A stretch of DNA of 6,942 nt, taken from positions 3,504 through 10,445 of the forward strand of contig CAJUCK010000008.1 of assembly GCA_910585395.1 (NCBI GenBank). Reading direction: 5' to 3'. A program made the position numbers and the translations under genes. This stretch comes from an uncultured Lachnospiraceae bacterium (lineage in GTDB: Bacteria; Bacillota; Clostridia; Lachnospirales; Lachnospiraceae). The stretch's first letter is position 1; every line of letters starts with the position of its first letter. Below, in pieces: positions 1 to 5,729 of this stretch. The notes under the pieces were generated by a model, which ran no database searches, was not told the origin of the DNA, and saw only the letters and a list, made by a program, of their open reading frames with translations.

Positions 1-790
1 CACCGTAATCATAGACGAGATTGTTAGCCAGAGACACAATATCTATTCCCATTTCTGTCAAAACATGAACGCGGTCTGGATTCGCGCGGAAAGTATATGG
101 CTTTCTGGGCAGAGGCTTTCCCTGCTCACTAAATGTAAATTCATTGTTTATCATCAATATATCTGCTGCCTGCATTTCCTGCCACAAGGCGTCTGAAAAA
201 CAATCTTTGATCCCTCCAGGCTGTTTATCCAGATAATTCGTAGAACTCCATCCCTCTGACAAATTGATATCTCCGGTAAAGTCCAATATGACCTGATCAT
301 TTACCGCACATTCTTTGTCATATATTTTATTCAGATCATATTCTACATCTTTGGCAGAACGGCAGTATTCCACCCACAGGACATGAAGAGATTTTCCAGT
401 GATCTCATGCCAGCTCTCTATATTCTGCGTTCTCTTTTCCGCTGCCTGCCCTAAATCATACAGACTCTTTCTTCCATACGTATTTGACATCCACCGCAGA
501 AATAATTCATCTATCTCATAACTGGCCGTCATCTCTTTTTGTGAGTTCGTTAGTATTTTTTGAATCGCCTCTTTTTCTGCTGATCCCAAAATATGCTCTC
601 TGATTATACGCCCACTTTGCTGTTGTCTTTTTTCCAAATGAATCTGACCATTCACAGGTATAATATCTTTCTGGCTGTTTACAAATTCTTCTCTCAAGAA
701 ATTGCCCTTGTCTGCCAGACTATCAGCAGCAAGCAGGGCACAGACAGAGACTACAAACAGACATCGCAGAATTTTATCAACATTTCTCAT
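1..790 (-). CDS. CapA/PGA_cap-family exported protein, 3' end cut by window edge
   Basis: This reading frame is open from an ATG at 790 to the window edge (263 codons). An in-frame TAA lies just upstream and no other start fits; the ribosome site (GGGGAAG, about 12 nt away) is only fair. Residues 1-27 look like a signal peptide or anchor: MRNVDKILR, then a hydrophobic run with a possible cut after DSLA. There is no proper lipobox (VSVC has Val before Cys). Residues about 30-165 are a polar, probably helical region I do not recognise. From residue 167 the CapA (PGA_cap, metallophosphoesterase-like) fold begins: ILDFTGDINL (GD 173-174), INNEFTFS (214-221), KPYTFRANP (230-238) and SLANNLVYDYG (253-263). 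CapA proteins are tied to poly-gamma-glutamate capsule export or cell-surface work, but many homologues have unknown roles. The usual His of ANNH is Leu258 here. It sits 26 nt behind the ECF S component gene and is probably co-transcribed with it. Family membership is fairly sure; function is not. Confidence 0.85.
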   Translation of the reverse strand, partial: MRNVDKILRCLFVVSVCALLAADSLADKGNFLREEFVNSQKDIIPVNGQIHLEKRQQQSGRIIREHILGSAEKEAIQKILTNSQKEMTASYEIDELFLRWMSNTYGRKSLYDLGQAAEKRTQNIESWHEITGKSLHVLWVEYCRSAKDVEYDLNKIYDKECAVNDQVILDFTGDINLSEGWSSTNYLDKQPGGIKDCFSDALWQEMQAADILMINNEFTFSEQGKPLPRKPYTFRANPDRVHVLTEMGIDIVSLANNLVYDYG

Positions 791-816
791 CTGTGTTCTT
801 TACTTCCCCGCTTTTA

Positions 817-1425
817 CTAATGTTTGATAACCTTTTTTAAAGCCTGTGAAATAGCGCTTCCCACCACAAAACATGCTGCCGCCTCTACCAATCCATTGAT
901 ACCAACAAAAAGCAGGATAAATACCAGCGGATTTTTTGCACCCAAGGCTGAGGCAATTCCCTGGACATACTCACTCTGATAAAAGAATGCCGTCAAAGTT
1001 CCCATAAAAAACAATGTATTCAGTAACGGACAGCAGAGATTGGCAAGAGCCAGCGATATCTTTTTCAGCAGACTGCATGCCAGGAATCTCTGATATAAGA
1101 ACCCTGTCAGCCACCCCATTAATATCCTGGTAGGTACACAGACAAGAAAAGTAAGTACTGGATTAATACTTAACAGCATAGCTCCAAAAGGACTCATGCC
1201 AAAACACTGAATAAAACTGGTAACACCGAAAATTCCTCCAAGAACTGCTCCAGCAGCGGGTCCCAATGTCACTGCCCCTACTGCTACTGGCACTACGATC
1301 AGAGTAATCTCCAGCCCTAATGTACGGATATATCCCACAGGCGTAAACGCCATAATTAAAATAATCGCAATCAGCAGCGCCATTTCCACCAGATAGGCGG
1401 TGTTTGTTTTCTGTTTACTATTCAC
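817..1425 (-). CDS. ECF transporter S component (substrate-binding membrane subunit), substrate unknown
   Basis: This is a 202-residue hydrophobic protein that starts at GTG and has about six membrane segments (roughly residues 10-28, 38-56, 57-75, 82-110, 123-147, 166-196). It resembles the ECF_trnsprt S-component family of Firmicutes, which captures a vitamin or similar small molecule and works with a shared EcfA-EcfA'-EcfT module encoded elsewhere; none is in this window. The first helix carries ALLIA (16-20), fitting the AxxxA motif that S components use to dock on EcfT. Other landmarks are GPAAGAVLGGIFG (55-67), FIQCFG (71-76), INPVLTF (87-93) and FVGINGLVEA (173-182). The start was chosen for its AAGGGAGG site 7 nt upstream. 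The frame is open back to 1557, but that part would run through the terminator of the preceding operon and is not membrane-like. It has its own promoter and is followed closely by a CapA-family gene. A pantothenate-type substrate is possible but I cannot decide it. Confidence 0.85.
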   Translation of the reverse strand: MNSKQKTNTAYLVEMALLIAIILIMAFTPVGYIRTLGLEITLIVVPVAVGAVTLGPAAGAVLGGIFGVTSFIQCFGMSPFGAMLLSINPVLTFLVCVPTRILMGWLTGFLYQRFLACSLLKKISLALANLCCPLLNTLFFMGTLTAFFYQSEYVQGIASALGAKNPLVFILLFVGINGLVEAAACFVVGSAISQALKKVIKH

Positions 1426-1432
1426 TGAAATT

Positions 1433-1440
1433 CCTCCCTT
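1433..1440 (-). promoter_or_regulatory. Ribosome binding site that decides the GTG start of the ECF S component
   Basis: The minus strand reads AAGGGAGG, 7 nt before GTG at 1425-1423. This is a near-ideal anti-Shine-Dalgarno match at ideal spacing. No comparable site precedes the upstream in-frame starts, so it argues for the 202-residue product. Confidence 0.85.
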
Positions 1441-1479
1441 TCTGTTCCATACCATGAACAATTTCTTTTTCCCGCGTAA

Positions 1480-1508
1480 ATCATACACTATCTGTTGAAA
1501 AATAGCAA
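1480..1508 (-). promoter_or_regulatory. Sigma-A-type promoter for the ECF-S/CapA unit
   Basis: On the minus strand, TTGCTA (1508-1503, 4 of 6 matches to TTGACA) is followed after exactly 17 nt by TATGAT (1485-1480, 5 of 6 matches to TATAAT). Transcription would begin near 1473, giving a leader of about 48 nt before the GTG start. It lies between the preceding operon's terminator and the S component gene, which is where a promoter is expected. The leader is too short for a typical riboswitch. No clear operator is visible. Confidence 0.7.
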
Positions 1509-1533
1509 GCCAGGAATTTTTGTTAAATATGCT

Positions 1534-1579
1534 ATAAAACGAAAAGTGCCTTTCCACTATACCCAGTAGAAAGGCACTT
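1534..1579 (-). terminator. Intrinsic terminator of the butyrate operon
   Basis: A perfect 11-bp inverted repeat pairs AAGTGCCTTTC (1544-1554) with GAAAGGCACTT (1569-1579). After one mismatch, three more inner pairs (ACT/AGT) close a 6-nt ATACCC loop. On the minus strand the stem is followed by TTTTCGTTTTAT, a broken U tract. It begins 13 nt after the etfA stop codon and ends before the next promoter, so it separates the two transcription units. On the plus strand the following sequence is less T-rich, so it is probably one-directional. Confidence 0.9.
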
Positions 1580-1592
1580 CTTATAATTTCAA

Positions 1593-2639
1593 TTATTCTG
1601 CCAACTCAGCTTTTAAAGCTTCTGTCAGAGCTGGAACAATCTTATTCAGATCTCCCACGATACCATAATCAGCTACATCAAAGATTGGAGCATCCTCATC
1701 CTTGTTGATAGCGATAATAATATCAGCCTCTTCCATACCAGCTACATGCTGGATTGCTCCAGAAATACCGATTGCAAAGTATACATTTGGACGAACTGTT
1801 TTACCAGTCTGTCCTACCTGCAAATCTACCGGCAGCCATCCATTTTCCACTACCGCACGAGAACAGCTTACAGTTCCGCCGATTACTGCTGCCAGATCCT
1901 TTAACATCTGGAAATTCTCAGCGCTTCCAACACCACGTCCGCCAGATACCAGAATCTTAGCTTCCATGATATCCTCTGTCTCTTTGACAGATTTGATAAT
2001 ATTTAAGATTTCTACATACTTGCTGTCTGGGGTAAATCCAGGATTGTATTCTTCTACAACAGCTTTTGCTCCCTTGATAGGGTCAATCTTCTGCATAACG
2101 CCAGGACGTACGGTTGCCATCTGAGGACGGTTATCTGGACATGCAATAGTTGCAATGGTATTGCCGCCAAATGCAGGACGAGTCATCAAAAGCTGATTGT
2201 GCTTCTGCTCATCTTCCTTGCCAGGTACTGGATTCAGTGGGAAATCACCGATCTCTAATACGGTACAGTCAGCTGTCAGACCAGTCTTCACTCTTGCAGA
2301 AACACGGGGACCTAAGTCACGTCCAATTGCAGTAGCTCCTACCAGCATAATTTCTGGTTTGTACTGGTTGATAACAGAAGCGAGCGCATGTGTATAAGGC
2401 TCTGTTCTGTACTCCTTTAATTCTGGATCGTCTACAACGATCACTTTATCAGCACCATACTCTGCCAACTGGTCTGCCAGATCTTTTACACCGGAACCAA
2501 TCAGTACCGCTGTTACATCTGTATCTAAATCTTTTGCCAAGTCTTTTGCTTTGCCCAGTAATTCAAAAGCAATTCCGCTTAATACATTGTCTACCTGCTG
2601 TGCAAAGACATATACTCCTTTATATGCTTCTAAACCCAT
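1593..2639 (-). CDS. etfA: Electron transfer flavoprotein alpha subunit
   Basis: This 348-residue protein is the FAD-carrying partner of EtfB. It passes electrons between NADH, ferredoxin and butyryl-CoA dehydrogenase in the cytoplasm. The N-terminal nucleotide-binding-type domain (about 8-190) contains GATAIGRDLGPRVSARVKTG (101-120), followed by LTADCT. The C-terminal FAD domain (about 225-345) shows SGGRGVGS (232-239), SRAVVENGW (260-268), QVGQTGKTV (274-282), GISGAIQH (291-298), NKDEDAPIF (312-320) and DYG (324-326), the classical EtfA FAD contacts. The ATG at 2639 is preferred because AAAGTGGTGA ends 5 nt before it; the frame also allows a TTG at 2678, which would lie almost on the etfB stop and has no good ribosome site. 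It is the last gene of the butyrate operon, 43 nt after etfB, followed at once by the terminator. Pairing with bcd suggests the electron-bifurcating class (inference). Confidence 0.96.
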   Translation of the reverse strand: MGLEAYKGVYVFAQQVDNVLSGIAFELLGKAKDLAKDLDTDVTAVLIGSGVKDLADQLAEYGADKVIVVDDPELKEYRTEPYTHALASVINQYKPEIMLVGATAIGRDLGPRVSARVKTGLTADCTVLEIGDFPLNPVPGKEDEQKHNQLLMTRPAFGGNTIATIACPDNRPQMATVRPGVMQKIDPIKGAKAVVEEYNPGFTPDSKYVEILNIIKSVKETEDIMEAKILVSGGRGVGSAENFQMLKDLAAVIGGTVSCSRAVVENGWLPVDLQVGQTGKTVRPNVYFAIGISGAIQHVAGMEEADIIIAINKDEDAPIFDVADYGIVGDLNKIVPALTEALKAELAE

Positions 2640-2644
2640 TATTT

Positions 2645-2658
2645 TCACCACTTTCCTT
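2645..2658 (-). promoter_or_regulatory. Ribosome binding site setting the etfA start at 2639
   Basis: The minus strand reads AAGGAAAGTGGTGA (2658-2645). AAAGTGGTGA (2654-2645) matches the extended consensus AAGGAGGTGA at 8 of 10 positions with normal spacing to the ATG. The more distant AAGGA (2658-2654) is too far away to be the main site. This supports the shorter EtfA over a TTG start at 2678. Confidence 0.7.
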
Positions 2659-2682
2659 ATTTTTACGGATGTTCGCAATCTA

Positions 2683-3468
2683 TTAGATTACATGCTTCTC
2701 TTTCAATTTTCCTACAATATAGCTGACTGCATCTTCTGCTGTATCAGGAACAATCTTTTCTCCGGCACCTTTCTTAACCTTATCAGATGCCTTTGCAATC
2801 TTGGTTGGTGATCCCTTTAATCCCAGGTCAGAGTCATCTACATCCTTAAGATCTGCTCTGCCCCATACAGTCACTTCTTTGTCATACGCATCGAAGATTC
2901 CGCCTGGTGTCATATAACGCGGCTCATTTAACTCAGAAAGAGCAGTAATCAGGCAAGGCATTTTTGCCTTTAACTCATGATATCTGTCCTCATACTGACG
3001 CTGAACAACTACATAGTCTCCATCAATCTTAATCTCCTGTGCATAGGAAATAACAGGAATATCCAAATGCTCAGAAATCTGAGGTCCAACCTGTGCAGTA
3101 TCACCGTCAATAGCCTGACGTCCGGTGATAATCAGATCATATTCCAGGTTACGGATTGCACCTGCAATGGTAGTGGAAGTAGCCCATGTATCAGCTCCGC
3201 CCAGTACTCTGTCAGTTACAAGAATACCCTTGTCAGCTCCCATTGCCATAGCTTCACGGAGAACCTCATCTGCTTTGGGAAGTCCCATAGTAAGCACTGT
3301 CACTTCTGCATCATACTGTTCTTTTAATCTCAATGCTGCTTCCAGACCTGCTTTATCGTCTGGATTCATAATAGTAAGCATTGCACCTCTGTCCAGAGTA
3401 CCGTCTGGATTGAATTTTACTCCGCCTTTGGTATCTGGTACCTGCTTTATACATACAACGATTTTCAC
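2683..3468 (-). CDS. etfB: Electron transfer flavoprotein beta subunit
   Basis: This 261-residue protein is the small Etf subunit. In Bcd-linked Etf complexes it holds the bifurcating FAD and the NADH site. The N-terminus MKIVVCIKQVPDT (1-13) and NPDD (35-38) are family hallmarks, followed by ATP/FAD-type loop residues GADTWATS (91-98) and the nucleotide-binding stretch GRQAIDGDTAQVGPQ (116-130). The EtfB signature region with RQYEDRYHELKAKMP lies at about 157-171. It starts with GTG, not ATG, with AAGGAG 9 nt upstream; no better start exists because MKIVV is the true family N-terminus. It follows bcd after an unusually long, structured 161-nt spacer, the longest in the operon, while etfA follows it tightly. 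Etf subunits are needed 1:1, so coupling to etfA is expected. Bifurcating activity is inferred from context and motifs. Confidence 0.96.
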   Translation of the reverse strand: MKIVVCIKQVPDTKGGVKFNPDGTLDRGAMLTIMNPDDKAGLEAALRLKEQYDAEVTVLTMGLPKADEVLREAMAMGADKGILVTDRVLGGADTWATSTTIAGAIRNLEYDLIITGRQAIDGDTAQVGPQISEHLDIPVISYAQEIKIDGDYVVVQRQYEDRYHELKAKMPCLITALSELNEPRYMTPGGIFDAYDKEVTVWGRADLKDVDDSDLGLKGSPTKIAKASDKVKKGAGEKIVPDTAEDAVSYIVGKLKEKHVI

Positions 3469-3477
3469 GGTAATTCA

Positions 3478-3483
3478 CTCCTT
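3478..3483 (-). promoter_or_regulatory. Ribosome binding site for the GTG start of etfB
   Basis: The minus strand reads AAGGAG, then 9 nt, then GTG at 3468-3466. The site lies in an A/T-rich stretch just outside the structured element of the spacer, so it is predicted to be accessible. It confirms use of the GTG start, which agrees with the conserved EtfB N-terminus. Confidence 0.8.
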
Positions 3484-3502
3484 ATAATTTATTTTTTTGT
3501 GT

Positions 3503-3617
3503 GGATTGAATGCAAGATGCTACGCATCTTTCGTGCGCGCTGCGCTCTCAAATATCAGAGATATAGATTCCGCTTATACAAGCACAGCTCTATATTTATC
3601 TCTTCCATTTTCAATCC
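3503..3617. repeat. Structured inverted-repeat element in the bcd-etfB spacer
   Basis: This 115-nt element is closed by a perfect 8-bp inverted repeat, GGATTGAA (3503-3510) with TTCAATCC (3610-3617). Inside are three further stems. The first is AAGATGC/GCATCTT (3514-3520 with 3524-3530, 3-nt loop). The second is a small GCGC/GCGC stem (3535-3538 with 3542-3545). The third is a longer arm, AGAGATA/TATCTCT (3557-3563 with 3597-3603), continued by TAGA/TCTA (3564-3567 with 3589-3592) and topped by GCTT/AAGC (3572-3575 with 3580-3583). The whole is a plausible multibranch fold in mRNA or a cruciform in DNA. No U tract follows on the minus strand, so it is not a simple terminator. It could be a dispersed intergenic repeat (MITE- or REP-like), an mRNA processing or stability element, or a structured RNA. 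I see no clear target-site duplication and no coding potential. Confidence 0.6.
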
Positions 3618-3629
3618 GCTGAATCGCAA

Positions 3630-4784
3630 CTATCTAAGCAATGCGCCGGAAATAACCATACGCTGAACTTCAGAGGTACCTTCATAGATCTCTGTAATCT
3701 TAGCGTCACGCATCATACGCTCTACGTCGTACTCACGGATATATCCGTATCCACCGAATAACTGAACGCACTTGGTCGTTACTTCCATAGCAACCTCTGC
3801 TGCGAATAATTTTGCTTTTGCTGCTTCTACGGAGTAAACCTTCTGTGTAGCTTTTGCCATAGCCGCCTTGTATACCAGCATCTGAGCAGCTTCAATTTTA
3901 GCTGCCATATCTGCAAGCTGGAACTGTGTATTCTGCTGAGCTGCGATGGAACGTCCAAACTGCTTTCTCTCCTTGGTATAAGCAATTGTTGCATCCAATG
4001 CACCCTCTGCAATACCCAGTGCCTGAGCTGCAATACCGATACGTCCGCCGTCCAGAGTATGCATAGCAATAGGGAATCCCTTACCCTGAGGTCCTAAAAT
4101 ATTGTCTTTAGGAATTCTGCAGTCCTCAAAAATCAATTCATATGTAGCAGATCCGCGGATACCCATTTTCTTCTCCTTGGTTCCAAAAGAGAATCCCGGT
4201 GTGTCTTTTTCTACGATAAATGCAGAGAAGGATTTTTTCTTTCTTCCTCTTGCATCCACTTTCACATCAGTGACAGCAATTACAATATAGATATCTGCCT
4301 CTTTACCATTTGTGATGAAGCACTTAGAGCCGTTCAAGATCCATTCTTCGCCGTCTAAAACAGCTTTTGTCTGGCAGCCCTGTGCATCCGTACCAGCTCC
4401 TGGCTCGGTCAATGCAAAAGCACCCAGTTTCTCACCTTTGGCAAGGGGCGCAAGATATTTCTGCTTCTGCTCTTCTGTACCATAAGTCATAATTGGATCG
4501 CAGCACAGAGATGTATGTGCAGATACGATAACGCCTGTGGTGCCGCATACTTTAGACAGCTCTTCCACACACATAATATAGGTCAGAGGATCACAGCCCT
4601 GTCCGCCGTACTCCTTGGGAATTGGGATACCCATGAATCCTATTTTCTGCATTTTTTCTACTGTTCCTCTTGGAAATTTCTCAGTCTCATCGACTTCCTG
4701 TGCAAGAGGCTTTACTTCATTTTCCGCAAACTCTTTGAAAAGAGTTCTCGCCATTTCATGTTTTTTATCTAAAGAAAAATCCAT
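3630..4784 (-). CDS. bcd: Butyryl-CoA dehydrogenase (short-chain acyl-CoA dehydrogenase)
   Basis: This 384-residue flavoenzyme reduces crotonyl-CoA to butyryl-CoA using electrons from EtfAB, with concomitant ferredoxin reduction in the bifurcating version. It has the three acyl-CoA dehydrogenase regions: N-terminal helices (to about 120, including IPIPKEYGGQG 53-63), the middle beta domain with FALTEPGAGTDA (123-134) and CFITNG (155-160), and a C-terminal helical domain with QLFGGYGY and IYEGTSEVQR (366-375). Glu368 in that last motif is the expected catalytic base, matching the position in well-studied Bcd enzymes. A basic loop near 174-184 (VKVDARGRKKK) seems slightly longer than usual and may explain the few extra residues. 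The ATG has GGAGG 9 nt upstream. It follows hbd by 48 nt and precedes etfB by 161 nt. A glutaryl- or isovaleryl-CoA role is unlikely given the operon. Confidence 0.96.
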   Translation of the reverse strand: MDFSLDKKHEMARTLFKEFAENEVKPLAQEVDETEKFPRGTVEKMQKIGFMGIPIPKEYGGQGCDPLTYIMCVEELSKVCGTTGVIVSAHTSLCCDPIMTYGTEEQKQKYLAPLAKGEKLGAFALTEPGAGTDAQGCQTKAVLDGEEWILNGSKCFITNGKEADIYIVIAVTDVKVDARGRKKKSFSAFIVEKDTPGFSFGTKEKKMGIRGSATYELIFEDCRIPKDNILGPQGKGFPIAMHTLDGGRIGIAAQALGIAEGALDATIAYTKERKQFGRSIAAQQNTQFQLADMAAKIEAAQMLVYKAAMAKATQKVYSVEAAKAKLFAAEVAMEVTTKCVQLFGGYGYIREYDVERMMRDAKITEIYEGTSEVQRMVISGALLR

Positions 4785-4832
4785 GATATTTTTCCTCCAA
4801 ACTTTTTATATTTAATGATGTTATACAACTCT

Positions 4833-5672
4833 TTATTTGCTGTAATCATAGAAACCGATTCCGGTCTTCATTCCCAGCTTGCCTGCGCGAACCATTTTCT
4901 TTAACAATGGATGTGGGCGATATTTAGGATCACCTGTCTCATCATACAATACATTCATGATGGCAAGGCAGATATCAAGTCCAACAAGATCACCCAGAGC
5001 CAGCGGTCCCATTGGGTGATTTGCACCCAGTTTCATAGCAGTATCAATACCCTCTACGCTTGCAACGCCGTCTGCATAGATGCCTACTGCTTCATTAATC
5101 ATTGGGATCAGGATTCTGTTTACTACAAAACCAGCAGCCTCATTTACTTCTACTGGAGTTTTGCCGATTTCCTTGGAAATTGCAACAATCTTGTCCTTCA
5201 TATCATCTGGTGTATTCTCACCCTTAATTACCTCAATCAGTTTCATTACAGGAGCAGGATTGAAGAAATGCATTCCGATTACTGGTCTGTCTAAACCAGC
5301 GCCAATTTCTGTAATTGAAAGAGAAGAAGTGTTTGTAGCAAACATACAGTCTTTCTTTACAATATCCTGAAGTTCTTTGAATGTCTGTTTCTTAACGTCC
5401 ATTACTTCCAGAGCTGCTTCCACGATCAAGTCACAGTCACTGCAGATTTCCTTTGTGCCTGTAGTGATTTTAGCAAGGATAGCGTCAGCTTTGTCCTGTT
5501 CCATCTTGCCTTTGGCAATTCTCTTCTCAAAACCTTTGGCAATCTTATTCTTGCCGTTTGCTGCAAATTCATCGTTAATATCACATAAGCATACTTCATA
5601 TCCTTCTGTCTGTGCAAATGCCTGTGCAATTCCGGAACCCATGGTTCCTGCTCCAATAATACCTACTTTCAT
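4833..5672 (-). CDS. hbd: 3-hydroxybutyryl-CoA dehydrogenase
   Basis: This 279-residue cytoplasmic enzyme reduces acetoacetyl-CoA to (S)-3-hydroxybutyryl-CoA. The Rossmann domain opens the protein with GIIGAGTMGSGIA (4-16), and the acidic Asp31 at the end of the second strand favours NADH. Catalytic residues expected for the family are present: Ser116 in NTSSLSI (114-120), His135 in MHFFNP (134-139), Glu147 in KLIEVIKG (144-151) and Asn185 in GFVVNR (181-186). The C-terminal helical domain follows with NHPMGPLALGDLVGLD (218-233) and ends in GIGFYDYSK. The length is typical for bacterial Hbd without a fused crotonase. AAGGAGG lies 6 nt before the ATG, the strongest ribosome site in the operon. 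It is separated from thl by 57 nt containing a perfect hairpin, with no crotonase gene between, and is followed by bcd. Confidence 0.97.
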   Translation of the reverse strand: MKVGIIGAGTMGSGIAQAFAQTEGYEVCLCDINDEFAANGKNKIAKGFEKRIAKGKMEQDKADAILAKITTGTKEICSDCDLIVEAALEVMDVKKQTFKELQDIVKKDCMFATNTSSLSITEIGAGLDRPVIGMHFFNPAPVMKLIEVIKGENTPDDMKDKIVAISKEIGKTPVEVNEAAGFVVNRILIPMINEAVGIYADGVASVEGIDTAMKLGANHPMGPLALGDLVGLDICLAIMNVLYDETGDPKYRPHPLLKKMVRAGKLGMKTGIGFYDYSK

Positions 5673-5694
5673 GATTGTCCTCCTTATTTCGTGT

Positions 5695-5718
5695 CAAGTG
5701 CGCCAAAAGGCGCACTTG
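5695..5718 (-). promoter_or_regulatory. Perfect hairpin in the thl-hbd spacer, terminator-like but without a U tract
   Basis: CAAGTGCGCC (5695-5704) and GGCGCACTTG (5709-5718) form a perfect 10-bp G/C-rich stem with a 4-nt loop (UUUU in the mRNA). It begins 11 nt after the thl stop codon and ends about 10 nt before the hbd ribosome site. On the minus strand the next bases are ACACGAAATAAGG, so the U run of an intrinsic terminator is missing and read-through is expected. Likely roles are stabilising the 3' end of thl mRNA, marking a processing site, or partial attenuation. It shares the AAGTGC...GCACTT outer part with the operon terminator. Confidence 0.75.
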
Positions 5719-5729
5719 TTATTTATAAA

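Noticed and set aside
721..790. Lipoprotein signal in the CapA-like protein (Cys17)
   Set aside because: The residues before the cysteine are V-S-V, which do not satisfy the lipobox need for Gly, Ala or Ser just before Cys. An ordinary signal peptide or membrane anchor fits better.
1702..2124. 140-codon plus-strand open frame opposite etfA
   Set aside because: It lies wholly antisense to a clear etfA gene, resembles no protein family and has no good ribosome site. It is a shadow of the coding bias on the other strand, as are the other plus-strand frames (for example 593-820, 3125-3487, 5377-5733, 6441-6848).
2640..2678. TTG start for etfA at 2678, adding 13 residues
   Set aside because: It sits 4 nt after the etfB stop codon with no good ribosome site, while the ATG at 2639 has one, and EtfA proteins normally begin near the MGLEAYKGVYVF segment.
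3486..3515. Possible internal promoter for etfB (TTGCAT, 18 nt, TAAATT on the minus strand)
   Set aside because: Both boxes are weak (3 and 4 of 6 matches), and the predicted transcript start would fall inside the etfB ribosome site.
3503..3617. Intrinsic terminator in the bcd-etfB spacer
   Set aside because: The stems are not followed by a U tract on the minus strand (the sequence after the terminal repeat is A-rich), and etfB has no convincing promoter of its own.
5692..5697. Perfect TTGACA -35 box on the minus strand upstream of hbd
   Set aside because: At a 17-nt spacing the -10 position reads TCATGA, which falls on the hbd start codon. A transcript from it would lack the ribosome site, and the box overlaps the hairpin arm.
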